From Nymphaea colorata (Eukaryota; Streptophyta; Magnoliopsida; Nymphaeales; Nymphaeaceae): a stretch of DNA of 64,000 bases. A program made the translations under genes and the position numbers. The notes beneath the pieces are model-generated. The model made no database searches. It saw only the letters and a program-made list of their open reading frames with translations, and was not told the origin of the DNA. Location: positions 1,116,001 to 1,180,000 of the forward strand of contig NC_045146.1 in assembly GCF_008831285.2 (NCBI RefSeq), written 5' to 3'. This document shows positions 12,045 to 23,618 of this stretch, piece by piece; the first letter of the stretch is position 1; the number at the start of each line of letters is the position of its first letter.

Positions 12045-12048
<4 letters not shown>

Positions 12049-12462
12049 GTGTGTTTGGTATGTACAAGAGGAGGATTCGTTGGGTAAGAACAGGCAGATG
12101 GTAGAAACTATAAATTTGCTGAAATCTATTCTTGCAAATGACTCGCCGACTTCACGCTGACGCGTGGAAGATGGGTAGACCGTCATCTGTGACCTCTGAG
12201 TGCAATAATCCTCTTCTTCTTGACTTGATCCAAGAAACGACTTTGGGGAATCAATAAAGAGTGGCCCCTTACAGATGAGATTTCGTTAGAGGTATTTGTC
12301 ATGTTAGCAATATAACGTGACATTGTCATAGATACTTACACATAGTTTTTAAGGCCCTTGTCATATACATAATATATATATATATATTTATATATCTATA
12401 TATAAAGTCTCCGAATGGTGATTCTAGTCGCCAAGCCAGGGTAGTAAATATGAAAGAAGACG
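12045..12462. other. Intergenic, upstream of the kinase pseudogene
   Basis: AT-rich sequence with a TA-rich stretch near 12370-12402. It probably holds the old promoter of the pseudogene. No other structure was seen. Confidence 0.45.
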
Positions 12463-12729
12463 GATGGCCCTGATTGACTTTTTTTTCTTTTTCTTACAGC
12501 ATCTCACCCGTTCTTTCTACCCACGATCTCCTCCGCTAAGGTTGTGGGTGGACGGAAGGGGGAGCCCGGCTTGTTGCCCACCACACCACACCCCACTCCC
12601 CCTTCTCTCCCATTGTTGGAGCCCTCGGATTCGGGTGGGGGCCCGCCGGTGCTTCCCTTTCTCGCCGGCAGAGCCGGTGGCTGTGGGGATAAAGGTTGTG
12701 GTAAAAAAAAAAATCAATCAGGGCCATCC
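12463..12729. mobile_element. Small inverted-repeat (MITE-like) element
   Basis: The 16-bp ends GGATGGCCCTGATTGA (12463-12478) and TCAATCAGGGCCATCC (12714-12729) are perfect inverted repeats, each followed inward by a T/A homopolymer run. The interior is GC-rich and encodes nothing recognisable. Outside the right end GGAT is repeated once more, so the exact border is uncertain. I found no convincing target-site duplication. Confidence 0.55.
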
Positions 12730-12758
12730 ATCCGCATTTGGATGGGTCTGGTTTGATG

Positions 12759-12760
<2 letters not shown>

Positions 12761-12799
<39 letters not shown>

Positions 12800-12824
12800 A
12801 TGTGTGAGAGAGAGAGAGAGAGAG
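12761..12824. repeat. Compound (TA)n-(GA)n microsatellite
   Basis: TA repeats (12761-12793) pass through a short TGTG bridge into GA repeats (12806-12824). Confidence 0.95.
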
Positions 12825-12979
12825 GGCCGATAAAATGAGAATATATAACAAAATCTGAAGACAAGAGGTCCCCTAAGTACAAAAACAATCCGCAAAAAAA
12901 TAAACTACAAAAACAGAAACAGGAAGAAGAAATATATAATACAATGCACAGAAAAATAAGAGAAAGAGGAAAGACGGAG

Positions 12980-13800
12980 CGGTACAGTCACCCAGCCACA
13001 GACGGACAGCGGCGCTTCAACCGAATGGCAAACTGGACATCTCCTTGCACAAGACGAGCCACAGAATCTGGCGAAGAGAAAGAGTCCCTGAAGACTCTGT
13101 TGTTGCGCTCCTCCCAAATACGCCACCAAGCTGAAATGAGTCACGGCCTCCAGACATGACCTCAGGAAGCAGTCAGGTGGGGGAAAGGACAAAAGAGGAA
13201 AATAAGACGAATGGATGGTGGGTTTGAAAGACTACTAACAAGGGAAGGCCAGGCAGAAGCAAAGACACTAGATAAAAAAGGGCACGAAATAAAAAGGTAG
13301 ACCCAAGACTCAGTCGCGACAAGACATAGAAGACACTGGTTAACCAAACTGATGTCAAGGCGTTGTAGGTGGTTAAAAGTGTTAATATGGCCAGTGAGAA
13401 GAAGCCAGACAAAATCAATGGCACGGGGAGATGGGCCAGGAGACCAAAGGAACCGGGATGGGAATGACGCGACAGAATGACAAAAGGAGGCTAGGTAGCA
13501 AGAAGAAAAGGTGAACTCACGGGTAGGTGAAAGAGGTCAGGATGGGGACGTGGACAATGAGATATCAGCAAGGCGAAGGAAAAGAGGAATGACAGAAAGC
13601 ATGTCGCACCAAAAGTGAGAGGGGGATGTGTGTAGAACTATTCCAGACGCTAGGAGAAGGCAGGTCGAATTTGGAACTAATGAATTAGGTGATAGGAGAA
13701 TGTTTAGTTGCTAACCGCCACCACCAAGAACATAGAGAAGACTCGCAAACCCGACTAAGGTTGGTAACCACAGCACCCCGGGAGGGGGAGATGATTCACC
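12980..13800 (-). pseudogene. LINE (non-LTR retrotransposon) remnant: zinc-binding RT C-terminus
   Basis: Read on the - strand with frame changes, 13160-13440 resembles the zinc-binding domain found at the C-terminus of plant LINE reverse transcriptases: a PRAIDFVWLL stretch, then LVNQCLLC, then ESWVYLFISCPF. Further downstream, near 13000-13125, another frame gives RIWEERNNRVF, the motif that follows this domain in such elements. Frameshifts and stops are frequent, and the RT catalytic motif was not found. This is a dead 3' fragment. Its borders are approximate and I see no poly(A) tail or flanking duplication. Confidence 0.6.
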
Positions 13801-13819
13801 CAAGACATAACACTCATGA

Positions 13820-14209
13820 ATTAAAAGTACAAGAATTGCAGTTGATTTTGAAGTACTACGACCCATTTACATACACAGAGGATATTGCAAGAAATTGGCA
13901 TACCCACAAGATAGGCGTGAGCCACACGGTAGCTTTCTCATTGAGAAGTTGAACAAGTTTCTGGTCTTCTTCCATAGTGAATGACTGAACAACCACCCTA
14001 TTGGCTGCTTGCCAATGGACTGCAGCTTTAGAGGCATTAGAGGCAATGCAAGAATTGCTACCTATGCCTCTTGGATTGACGCATTGCCAGCACCTGATCT
14101 ATCTTTCCTAAACCTTTGATGTCTATATTTTTAGAAGATATCTATGGAGTTTATTTAAAGCATTTTTCATGTGAACAACTACTCCTTGACAGCAAGTGAA
14201 GGAAACTTG
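13820..14209 (-). pseudogene. Old copia gag fragment, distal part (left of element A)
   Basis: On the - strand the sequence next to the insertion reads on from the gag fragment at 26.9-27.7 kb. A decayed zinc-knuckle region (SHEKCFK, 14140-14190) comes first, followed by an open stretch with EEDQKLVQLLNEKA like copia proteins just past the knuckle. It carries several stops. Its last five bases, ACTTG (14205-14209), are the target-site duplication of element A. Confidence 0.55.
14205..14209. repeat. Target-site duplication ACTTG (left copy, element A)
   Basis: Matches ACTTG at 26923-26927. The two copies bracket the outermost LTR ends of composite element A (TGTTATAG on the left and CCCAACA on the right). 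Confidence 0.8.
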
Positions 14210-14909
14210 TGTTATAGTTATATTCTCCATAAAAAGAATGTTTCAACAACAATAAAACAAGTCAAACCAACTAGTATGATAGTCGGACATAGTATGATAG
14301 TCAGACATGCACAAAACTACTTTCAATCGAAATCACAGGACTGTGAGCATAAGATCGAGTTTTTAATACCAATGTTGCAACAATATATAACAAGATATAT
14401 GCTAAAAATGTAGAAAAATAGGAGATTACGTAGAAAAACCCTCAATAATGGGGTAAAAAACCATGGGCAAGAAAGTCTTTCTATATATCAAGAAAGGGAG
14501 CCAAATACACCAGCAGCAATATCCATACTGTTTTAAGAAATCAGTGAACTCAAGAGAACAATAATACTCTTTTATACGAATGAAAGAAAGAGCCTCAAAG
14601 ATTCAAGAAAGAAATCAGTCAATGAAGACTCCCTTCATTTTCTCTTTCTTCTTTGTTTTTCCACTCTCTTCTTGGCGTGCCGACCAACCCACGCACCTTG
14701 CTGCGATTTCTCCTTCTTCTCTTCCTCGCCTTCCTCTACCCCTTTTCCTCTTGATGTGAGCAGCCACAAGAAGCCTCCTCTTTTCTTTTTCTCCAAAAGA
14801 AACAACGGGAGAGAGATGGGCACCATCGAGTGCCCTCCCTTTTCCGCCGCCCGTCACTTAAGTGGCGGGTCTGGTCGGGTCATCTCTTGAGGCTGGACCC
14901 GACCCAACA
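14210..14909 (-). repeat. LTR1 of element A (3' LTR in element orientation)
   Basis: 700 bp, starting TGTTATAG and ending GACCCAACA. It aligns along its length with LTR2. The following purine-rich sequence on the - strand (GGCTGGAGAGAGAGTT, 14910-14925) is the likely polypurine tract. Confidence 0.85.
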
Positions 14910-14925
14910 AACTCTCTCTCCAGCC

Positions 14926-17900
14926 TCAAGAGAAGGATTATACCTGCAAAATGAACAAAATTAATACACTGCCTTAAAGACAGTCTCCCCAATTAATTCT
15001 CTACACATTCATGCTTCTTTTTAGGTAGAGACTTTGTCATCATATCTGCAAAATTCTTCTTTGTATGTATCTTCTCTAACTGAATCAGTTTTCGCTCAAG
15101 CACATCACGAATCTAATGATATCTGACATCAATATGTTTGGTCTTTGAGTGGAACGTTGAATTCTTCGCCAAGTGTATAACGCTTTGGCTATCATAATGC
15201 AACACATAGATCTTCTAACTAAGGCCTATATCATAAAGAAAACTCTTTATCCACAACAACTCTTTACAAGCTTCAGTTGCTGCAATATATTTTGTCTCTA
15301 TAGTAGAAAGACACACTTCTGCAACTTGAACTGTCATGATACAGCTCCCCCTGCAAAAGTAAAGACATAACTAAAAAGAGACCTCCTAGAGTTCAAATCA
15401 CCAGTCATGTCTGCATCAACAAATCCTTGTATCTCTGGGTTAGATTCACCAAAACATAAACAGTAATTGGAAGTACTTTTCAGATACCTTAGGATCCAAT
15501 TCACTGCCACCCAATACTCCTTACCTGGATTTGACAAGACCCTGCTAAATACACTAACTGCATAAGCCAAGTCTGAGCGTATGCAAACCATAGCATACAT
15601 AAGACTCCCTACTATGGAGGCATAAGGTACATTCTCCATTATTTCTTTCTCATCTGCTAAGGATGGACATTGCTCATTTCTCAATTTAAAATGTGTTGCT
15701 AAAGGTATACTTACAGTTTTGGCATCTTTCATGTTGAACTTGCTATGCATCTTCTTAATGTATTTCTCTTGTGATAACCACAACTTCTTGGTCTTCCTAT
15801 CACGAACAATCCTCATGTCTAACAATTGTTGTGCTGGCCCCAAGTCTTTTATATCAAAAAACTTGCTCATATCATTCTTCAATTGGCTAATCAATTGATA
15901 ATTATATCCAACAATAAGCATGTCATCTACATATAACAACAAGAAAATGAAGTTACCTGATGAGAACTCTCTGATATAGACACAATAATCTACGGGTAAC
16001 GTGCGATAATTTTGATTTATCATAAATGCATCAAATTTCTTGTACCACTATCTAGGTACTTGTTTAAGTCCATACAAGCTCTTCTTTAACTTACAAACCA
16101 TGTGTTTCTTCCTGACAACCACAAAACCATCTGGTTGTGTCATGTAGATTTCTTTCTCCAGACCTCCATGAAGAAAACAGTTTTTATATGTAACTGCTTC
16201 AACTCTAAGTCTACATGTCACTAAACCATGTATTACCGTGATAGATGACATTTTAACTACAGAAGAAAAAAATTCATCAAAATCAATACCTCTTTCCTGC
16301 TTGAAACCTTTCACCACTAACTGAGCATTGTATCTCAACTTGCCTTGACCTTCATTTTTAAGTTTGTAGACTCACTTGTTCTGCAACACTTTCTTACCTT
16401 TTGGTAACTCCAAATCAAAAGTGTGATTGTTATACAAAGAATTCATCTCTTCTTGCATAGCTTTAATCAATTCATCTTTATGCACATCATCTAGCACCTC
16501 TGCATAGAATTCTGGCTCTCCACTATTTGTAAATATAATATATTCATCAATAGAATATCTAGTAAATGGTATACGTTTTCTTTTACATCTTTTCAATTGC
16601 TCCTCAATTGGTTATGAATGAGAAGGAACCCCCCTCCAACTCATGCTCATGATCAGTTTGAGTCTCCATAGGGTTGTCATCTGTATATTGCTCATCTGCC
16701 TCTCTTTCCTCTTCTTCTACATCTTCATCAATCTCACATGCTCATATGAAAGTTCTTCAGGTTTTGCATAGGTTAGCTCATAAACACCACTAGCATTCAT
16801 ACCTGATTGTTTGTTACTCATGACATCTTCAATCGTCTAATCATCTCTGAAGACAACATTACGACTCTTGTATATTGTCATTCTTTGGATCTCATAACCT
16901 GCAATCAAATTCATCATCTACATAACCAAAAAATATTAGAAGAATAGCTTTATCTAGTTTGGTTCTATGTTCTTTAGGTACATGTATAAAAGCTTTGCAA
17001 CAAAAAATTCTGAGGTGATCACATTTAACATCTTCATCTGACCAAACTCTTTGTGGAATATCTTCATTTAGAGACACTGAAGGAGACCTGTTTATTAAAT
17101 AAACTGCACTCTGCCCAAAAATACTTAGGCAACTTAGAGCTAAATAGCAAACTTCTAACTCTCTCAATTATAGTTCTATTCATCTTTTCTACAACTCCAT
17201 TATCCTATGGAGTATAGGAAACTGTCTTTTCATGTCTAATATCATGTCTTAGACAATACTCTCGTAAAGAATATGTTATGTACTCACCACCATTATCTGT
17301 ACACAGTCTCTTCATCTTCTTACCAGTCTCGCATTCAACCGCTGCATGAAAAGTCATGAAGATACTACTTGCTTCACTTTTGTTTTTCATTGTAAACGCC
17401 CACACATTCCTATATGCATCATCAATAAATGTGACAAAACGTGATATTCCACCTTTAGACGTCACATTTATAGGTCCACATACATCTAAATCTAAAACAT
17501 CTTTAGTTTTTAAAGAGTACTTTTTCTGAAAGGAAATTCGATGCAACTTACCAACCAAACAATGATTACAAGGATATAATTGTGCATCATCTGCCTTTGG
17601 TAACAAATTCTTCTTGGTGAGTAAATCGATTCTTCTTTTACTCATGTGACTTAACCTCTTATGTCACAAATCTGATGAAGTACCACCAGTAATTGCATTG
17701 ACATCCACATTACTGATTTGAGACTTCATCCTATACAAAGAGCCAAATCTGTCACCTCTAGTCAACACTAGTGTCCCTTTAACGAAGTACAATATTCATC
17801 TTCACTTAGTTTTCCTGCAGAAATCATATTCATTCTAAGATCTGAAACATGTCTTACATCTCTCAAAGTCAACTTGCATCATGTACTCGTCTCAATGCAA

Positions 17901-18157
17901 ACATCTCTTATCCCAACAATCTTCAAAGTATCACTGTTGCTCATGTGAACTATTCCAAAATCACCAGCTCTATAGGATAAGAACAACTATCTGCATGGTG
18001 TGGCATAATATGATGTCTCAGTATCTAAAATTCATGTAGAATCACCATTCTGAACTGTAAGACAATCATTTTCTTCAGATAAAAATAACACTACCTCATC
18101 ATCTGAAGCAACTGCAGTGTATTCTTTTGACTTCACATTCTCTTGACTCTTCTTTTT
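14926..18157 (-). pseudogene. Decayed copia pol of element A (TNT1-94-like)
   Basis: Broken frames on the - strand, in the order expected for copia. Protease at about 17.8-18.1 kb has the active-site motif reduced to DTETS (usually DTGAS). Pre-integrase and integrase lie at 17205-17645 (CNHCLVGK, TDNGGEY), ending in a TAG where SYTPQDNG is expected. Integrase continues at 16892-17167. RT lies at 16048-16596 (LVVKGFKQ, YGLKQ) and 15334-16023 (LYVDDML). RNase H runs to about 15.0 kb (DADMTGDLNSRRS) and continues after a stop. Many stops and frameshifts rule out activity. Confidence 0.85.
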
Positions 18158-18907
18158 CTATTTTTTTTCTTCTTTCCATTTTCTGCAATCAATCTTGTGC
18201 CCTGGAATACCACAGTGAAAGCATTTACTTGTCATCTTGGGTCTTGATTTCGACCTAGAGTTTGATCTGTCATGCCATTTGTTATGGTTCTTCTGACTGC
18301 ATCTATCTCTCATCACTAGCACTTGTGAGCTACCAGTACCAAAAGACTTTCTCCTTGTCTCTTTATTTAAAATGATGCTGGTTACATGCTTCATCGTAAG
18401 CACACCATCTGGAGTGGAGTTGCTCAAAAAAACAACTAAAGTCTCCCAACCGTCCAGAAGAGAACTGAGCAATAAGAGTGTCTGTAACTCATCATCTAAT
18501 ATCATTTTCATGGTTGACAACTGATTGATTATGCTATGTACTTCATTCAGATGCTCTGACACTGGTTTTCCCTCTTTAAGTTTCAGATTTACTAATTGTC
18601 TAATCAAGAAAGCCTTATTCCCAGTTGTTTTCCTCTCGTAAATATCATGCAACTTCTGCCATAACGACTTTGCACTCGTCTCTGCAGATACCAAATGAAA
18701 AACACAGTCATCTAACCATTGTCTGATGGTGCCAATGGTTTTCCTTTCCAATAACTTCCATTTTTCATCTGTCATATTGGCTGGCTTCTTGTTCTCAATT
18801 GGTGCATACAGGTCTTTACAATATAGCAAATCTTCCATTTTGGCTTTCCATATGGTCCAATTGTTCCCATTTAGAGAGACCATCCTAGTGGGGGTCAACT
18901 CCATCAT
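18158..18907 (-). pseudogene. gag ORF of copia element A
   Basis: A 249-codon open frame with the copia gag (UBN2-type) pattern: SLNGNNWTIWKAKMEDLLY near the N-terminus, LWQKLHDIY, and a C-terminal zinc knuckle CFHCGIPGHKIDC. The knuckle has three residues between His and the last Cys where four are standard, so it is one residue short. The primer binding site lies 34 bases upstream of the start, as expected. This is the best-preserved piece of the element, but it is no longer joined to an intact pol. Confidence 0.85.
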
Positions 18908-18941
18908 TTAATAAGAATGCACACAACCAACCTGTCACTAA

Positions 18942-18957
18942 CCTGGCTCTGATACCA
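18942..18957 (-). other. Primer binding site of element A (initiator Met-tRNA)
   Basis: On the - strand the sequence TGGTATCAGAGCCAGG starts three bases after the LTR2 end. It is complementary to the 3' end of plant initiator methionine tRNA, the usual copia primer, and fixes the element's orientation. Confidence 0.9.
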
Positions 18958-18960
18958 CTT

Positions 18961-19647
18961 TGTTATAGTCGTAATCCCCAAAAAGAATACTTCAACAACA
19001 ATAAAAGAGGGCAAACCACCAGAAAACTGCTAAAAACGGAATCACAGGGCAACGAGCATAAGATCGAATTTTCAACACCAATATTGCAGCAATATATGTC
19101 AAGATATATGCTAAACAATGCAAAAAATAAGAGACACCAATTTACGTAGAAAAACCCCCAATAATGAGGTAAAAAACCACGAGCAAGAGAGACTTTTTAT
19201 ATATCAAGAAAGGGAGCCAAATACACGAACAGCAATATCCCTACGGTTTTAAGAAAAATAGTGAACTCAAGAGAACAATAACACTCTCTTATGCGAATGA
19301 AAGAAAGAGCCTCAAAGATTCAAGAAAGAAATCACCCAATGAAGACTTCCTTCATTCTCTCTTTCTTCTTTATCTTTCCTCTCTCTTCTTGGCGTGCCGA
19401 TCAACCCACGCGCGCTGCAATTTCTCCTTCTTCTCTTCCTTGCCTTCCTCTTCTCCTTCTCTCCTCTTCTCTTGCTGTGAGCAGCTACAAGAGGGAGCCT
19501 CTTTTCTTTTTCCCCATAAAGGAAACACACGAGAGAGGGAGAGAGACATAAGAGAGGGGCACCACGGGTGCCCTCCTTTCTCCCGCTCGTCACTTAAGTG
19601 ACGGGTCGGATCGGGTCGGGTCCCTTGAGCCTGGACCCAGCCCAACA
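18961..19647 (-). repeat. LTR2 of element A (5' LTR in element orientation)
   Basis: 687 bp, TGTTATAG...CCCAACA, aligned with LTR1 but clearly diverged by substitutions and small indels. The base after its end does not continue into a target-site duplication. It runs directly into the middle of another LTR copy. Confidence 0.85.
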
Positions 19648-19789
19648 GAAAGACCCTTAATGGGGTAAAAAACCAAGGGCAAGAGAGACTTTCTATATAT
19701 CAAGAAAGAGAGTCAAATACACCAGCAGCAATATCCCTACTGTTTTAAGAAAACAATAACACTCTTTTATACGAATGAAAGAAAGAGCC

Positions 19790-20600
19790 TAGGCCTGGGC
19801 GTCAGGCCGGCCCGGCCTGGTTGGGCCCGGGCCTGGGCCAGGGAAAACCTGGCCTGGGCCGGGGCCGGGCCCGATAACCCGGCCCGATAACCAAACCAGG
19901 CCGGCCCGGGCGAGAAGGGCGGCCCGACGGCAGCCCGGCCCGGCCCGACTCCCTCCCTCGGGCAGTCGGGCGGCCTCCGCCCTCCGCCCGCTCCCGTGAC
20001 TCCGCCCTCTCTCTTCCCATCTCCCTCTCCCTCTCTGCTCCCTCTCCTTCTCCCTTCTGTCTCCCTCTTCCATCTCCCTCTCCCTCTGCTCCCGCTCCCT
20101 CTCCCTTTTACCTCTACCTCTCTGCCTGGCCCGCTCGCTCCCCTCCCATCTCCCTCTCCCTCTCCCTCTGCTCCCTCTCCCTCTTCGCCTCCGTCCACCG
20201 CAGCCCCGCTCACTCCCCTCCCTCTACGCCTCCGTCCCCCACAGCCCCGCTCCGCTCCCACACCGCCTCCGTCCTCCGCAGCCCCCGCGGCGTGCAGCTC
20301 GCTCCTCTCCGCCTCCATCCCCCCGCGGCCCGCAGCTCGCTCCTCTCCCTCTCCGCCTCCATCCCCCCGCAGCCCCCACGCCCCGCTCCGTCTCCCTCTC
20401 CGCTCAGCTCCCCCTTCTCGTGTCTCCCTCTTCGCGGCGGGGCGGGCCGGGCCTGACTTTTGGTGGACAGGCCCGGTACCCGGCCCGGCCCAGCAAGATT
20501 ATCGGGCCGGGCTCGGGCCCGAGCTTCAGGCCCGATGGGCCGACTCAGGCCGGGTCTTAGCAGGCCGGGTCGGCCCAGCCCGGCCCGATGCCCACCCCTA
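19790..20600. mobile_element. GC-rich non-autonomous hAT-like element
   Basis: 811 bp inserted in LTR3. The ends are imperfect inverted repeats: TAGGCCTGGGCGTCAGGCCG on the left and, read inward from the right, TAGGGGTGGGCATCGGGCCG. The flanks are 8-bp duplications with one mismatch, AAAGAGCC (19782-19789) and AAAGAACC (20601-20608), and the LTR continues directly on both sides. An 8-bp duplication with TAGGG-type ends is the hAT signature. The interior is GGGCCC-rich at both ends and a CT-rich low-complexity stretch in the middle. It encodes no transposase, and long open frames on either strand are composition artefacts. Confidence 0.8.
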
Positions 20601-20811
20601 AAAGAACCCCAAAGATTTGAGAAAGAAATCACCCAATGAAGACTCCCTTCATTTTCTCTTTCTTCTTTGTTTTTCCTCTCTCTTCTTGGCGTGCCGATCA
20701 ACCCATGCACCTTGCTGTGATGTCTCCTTCTTCTCTTCCATGTCTCCTTCTTCTCTTCCTTATCCTCCTCTACTCCTTCTCCTCTTGATGTGAGTAGTCA
20801 CAAGAAGCCTC

Positions 20812-21286
20812 TGTTGGGATTTCTCCCCATAACGCATATACAAAACCAAACGTATATACCCTAAAACAGGATCATGCTCATGCTAAGTCATTGAAGTAAA
20901 TGAAACCTTAAACTGAAGCGGAAGCGTACCTGAATCCATCTGATCTGGTGCACGGGAAGATCGCAGCAGGGTCTTCCAGGGTACGTGCGGCACGCTTGAG
21001 GTCTCTCTTAGATGGGGAAGAGGAAAACCCTAGAAACCAATGTTTCAGGCAACCCTTGCACGACCCCAGGGACCACTACCATTTTATAATATGGACAATT
21101 ACGGATTCCACCCATCAAAGAGTCCGTAATTCCGTACTGGTATCTATACATTTCAAAATTACCTCATACCATTTAAAATGACGTAATATCCCAAAATGCA
21201 ATCACTTAAGCGGATATTTACGTTAAGACAGCCATAATGTCTGAAATTCCTGATAGACATATGCCGACCTACCAAATGATCTTACA
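20812..21286 (-). repeat. 3' LTR of element B
   Basis: 475 bp, TGTTGGGATTTC...GATCTTACA, the same length as its partner at 26294-26768. Confidence 0.92.
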
Positions 21287-21689
21287 ATCTCCCACTTGGG
21301 CCAAATATGTCTTAATACATTCAAACATTATACAAAACCTTAAGAGCTCATAACTGTCATCTTATTAAACGTCATTTCACCAATCTTGTCCATGATCATA
21401 TCAACACAGAACCAAAGCGGCTTTCGTTATATCAAAATTAGCTAAACCTTCAATGATCACAAATGTTAACATAACCAATGACATAGATCTGATATGGATG
21501 TATAGCATGAGAATTACTGCAATGTGATTACAACATGTCTATTCTCAACTGGTCCAACTTCAAAACCTTATGAAGATCAAAACATAAACACAGAATGGAA
21601 CCAAAGAACTTTAAACTTTATTCTGTAGAAAACTGAATACGTGTCCATACATTAAAACAAACAAAATACAAACTCCCACTAAACCAGCA

Positions 21690-22633
21690 TATCATCCAAG
21701 TATAACACCCCCATATGAACAACATGTTCGTGAAAGACATTATGTGTTAAACCCTTGGTAAGCGGATCCGCAAATCATAGAGTTTGTCCCAATATGCTTT
21801 AAAGACACCTGACCATTCTGTATCCCCTCTTTAACAGCCCAAAAACTTAATGTCGATGTGCTTCGATTTTAACAAACTGTGGTTGTTATAAGAGCACATG
21901 ACTGCTGAATTATTGTCACACAACAACCTTAGTGGTCTTTCTGTACTATACATAATGCGCAGCCTCGTGACAAAATTCTGCAATCACAAAACCTGATTGG
22001 ATGTCATTATTTTGGCACCCAGCAAAGTCAGAATCAAAATACCCAATAATCTCCCATTGGTCTGACTTCTTGTATGTGAGTATAAAACCTTTTGTTCTTT
22101 GTAAATACTTCAATACCCTTTTGGCTGCTTTCTAATGATCCATACCAGGATCACTTAAGTATCTGCCTAACATTCCAACGATAAATGCAATCCGGATGAG
22201 TACAAACCTGAGCATACATAAGGCTTCCCACAACAAACGAATAGGGAATCCTTTCCATTTCCTTAAATTCGATTTCACTTTTAGGGCACTGTTTAAGACT
22301 AAACTTGTCTATTTTAGCAACTGGAATATCTCTTGGTTTACAATCCTTCATACTATATCACTGAAGCACCTTATCAATATAGGTCTTTTGTGATAATCCA
22401 AGAATACCCCGAGAACGATCTCGAAATATTTGGATCCCTAATACAAAAGATGCACAACCAAGATCCTTCATGTCAAACTTTGTTGACAAAAATTTCTTAG
22501 TTTCATGTAATACGCCCACATCATTACTTGTCAGCAATATATCATTGACATACAAAACAAAAAAATAAATAAATTTACCCCCACTGAATTTTTGGTAAAC
22601 ACATTCATCAACCATATTAGTTTCGACACCCAA
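21690..22633 (-). pseudogene. RT and RNase H remnant of element B
   Basis: RT C-terminal part at 22358-22633 includes VLYVNDILL, where the catalytic YVDD has become YVND, so one catalytic Asp is lost. After a stop, 22151-22351 gives KDCKPRDIPVAK and SFVVGSLMYAQ, the RT-RNase H junction. RNase H is readable with several stops down to about 21700 (GYFDSDFAG and FADPLTKGL). Confidence 0.8.
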
Positions 22634-22639
22634 TGAAAC

Positions 22640-23617
22640 TATAATTTAATGAAATTTGTAATACAATTGACTGGAAAGCTTGCTTTAGTCCATATATGGA
22701 TTTTCTTAGTGACATCTCTACTTAATTTTCTTGAGGTTGTTGAGTTTGTTCTTCAATAGAGAGATCGACATCATTGCCTTCTTCTGAATATGTTGATGGA
22801 ACAATGTCATGAATGAATACTTGCCTATTGTTTACAACATCTGTATGAGTGGACTCAGGTTCCTCTTTAAAGGCAATGTGTTTAACCTAATCACCTCCCC
22901 CAAACTCAATATCTTCAAAGAAATGGGCATTTCCCTTTTCAAAGAAAGACTTACTGAATAGATTATAAAACTTATAACCCCTTAATGTTTGTTCATTTTC
23001 CCTTTATACATACAATGCAAACATTAAAGTCTACAAAATCAAAAGGACTCAAGAATTCTATTCGACATAAGCATTTTATTCTCTTTTCAAAGATTTGTCT
23101 TAAGCGCCAATGCTATAACATAGCAGAATTCTCTTTTGCTAATTTTTTTTTAGTACCACTAAACGTAACATGCAAGGTTTCATTATATGAAGCAACCGTA
23201 TCAAGCAAATAGAGGTTATTGCTACCAGACAAAGAACCAATGACAATCAAATTTGAATGCAGAAACAACTTAAATTTATTTCCTCCAAATGAACAATAAT
23301 AACTAAATTTGTCCAGTAAAGAAATAAAAAACAGATTCCGTCTAAAAGACGGTACTACATAAGTTTCTGTCAAATTCAAAAAACAACCATCTTTAACAAT
23401 AACCCCAAAAATCTGCTATGGCTTCAATCTTCGCCTTCATGTCATCGCCCTCATAGATGAATCTTTCAGCATCAATTGGCGTCTGACAATTTAGGCAGCC
23501 CTGCACAGAAACATTTATGTGAGTAGTAGCAACTGAATCTACCCACAAGTGTCTTGGTACTGAAATTAAATTAACCTCAGGACAAACCCAAAGTAAAAAT
23601 CGTACCTTTCTTTTCAC
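22640..23617 (-). pseudogene. Protease/pre-integrase remnant of element B; integrase missing
   Basis: 23393-23617 holds the protease active-site region, with WVDSVATTHI in place of the usual WVDSGATTHI. 23113-23379 holds the ETYVVPSFRRNL...NLYLLD stretch that follows protease. Between 23.1 and 22.6 kb, where the integrase core and the RT N-terminus should be, only about 0.5 kb is present and no DDE motif is seen, so most of integrase has been deleted. Confidence 0.7.
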
Positions 23618-23618
23618 G

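Noticed and set aside
11690-12186. Frames of 108-156 codons with Ser/Leu or Arg/Glu repeats
   Set aside because: Translations of the (CT)n repeat and the antisense of the pseudogene.
12464-12895. Frames of 66-124 codons around the inverted-repeat element
   Set aside because: They contain translated TA and GA repeats and match no protein family.
19767-20710. Several long open frames on both strands (up to about 200 codons)
   Set aside because: They consist of Gly/Arg/Pro/Ser runs created by the GC- and CT-rich hAT-like element and have no family resemblance.
20948-21181. 77-codon frame present in both LTRs of element B
   Set aside because: It is repeated only because it lies in the LTR. Copia LTRs are not expected to encode protein.
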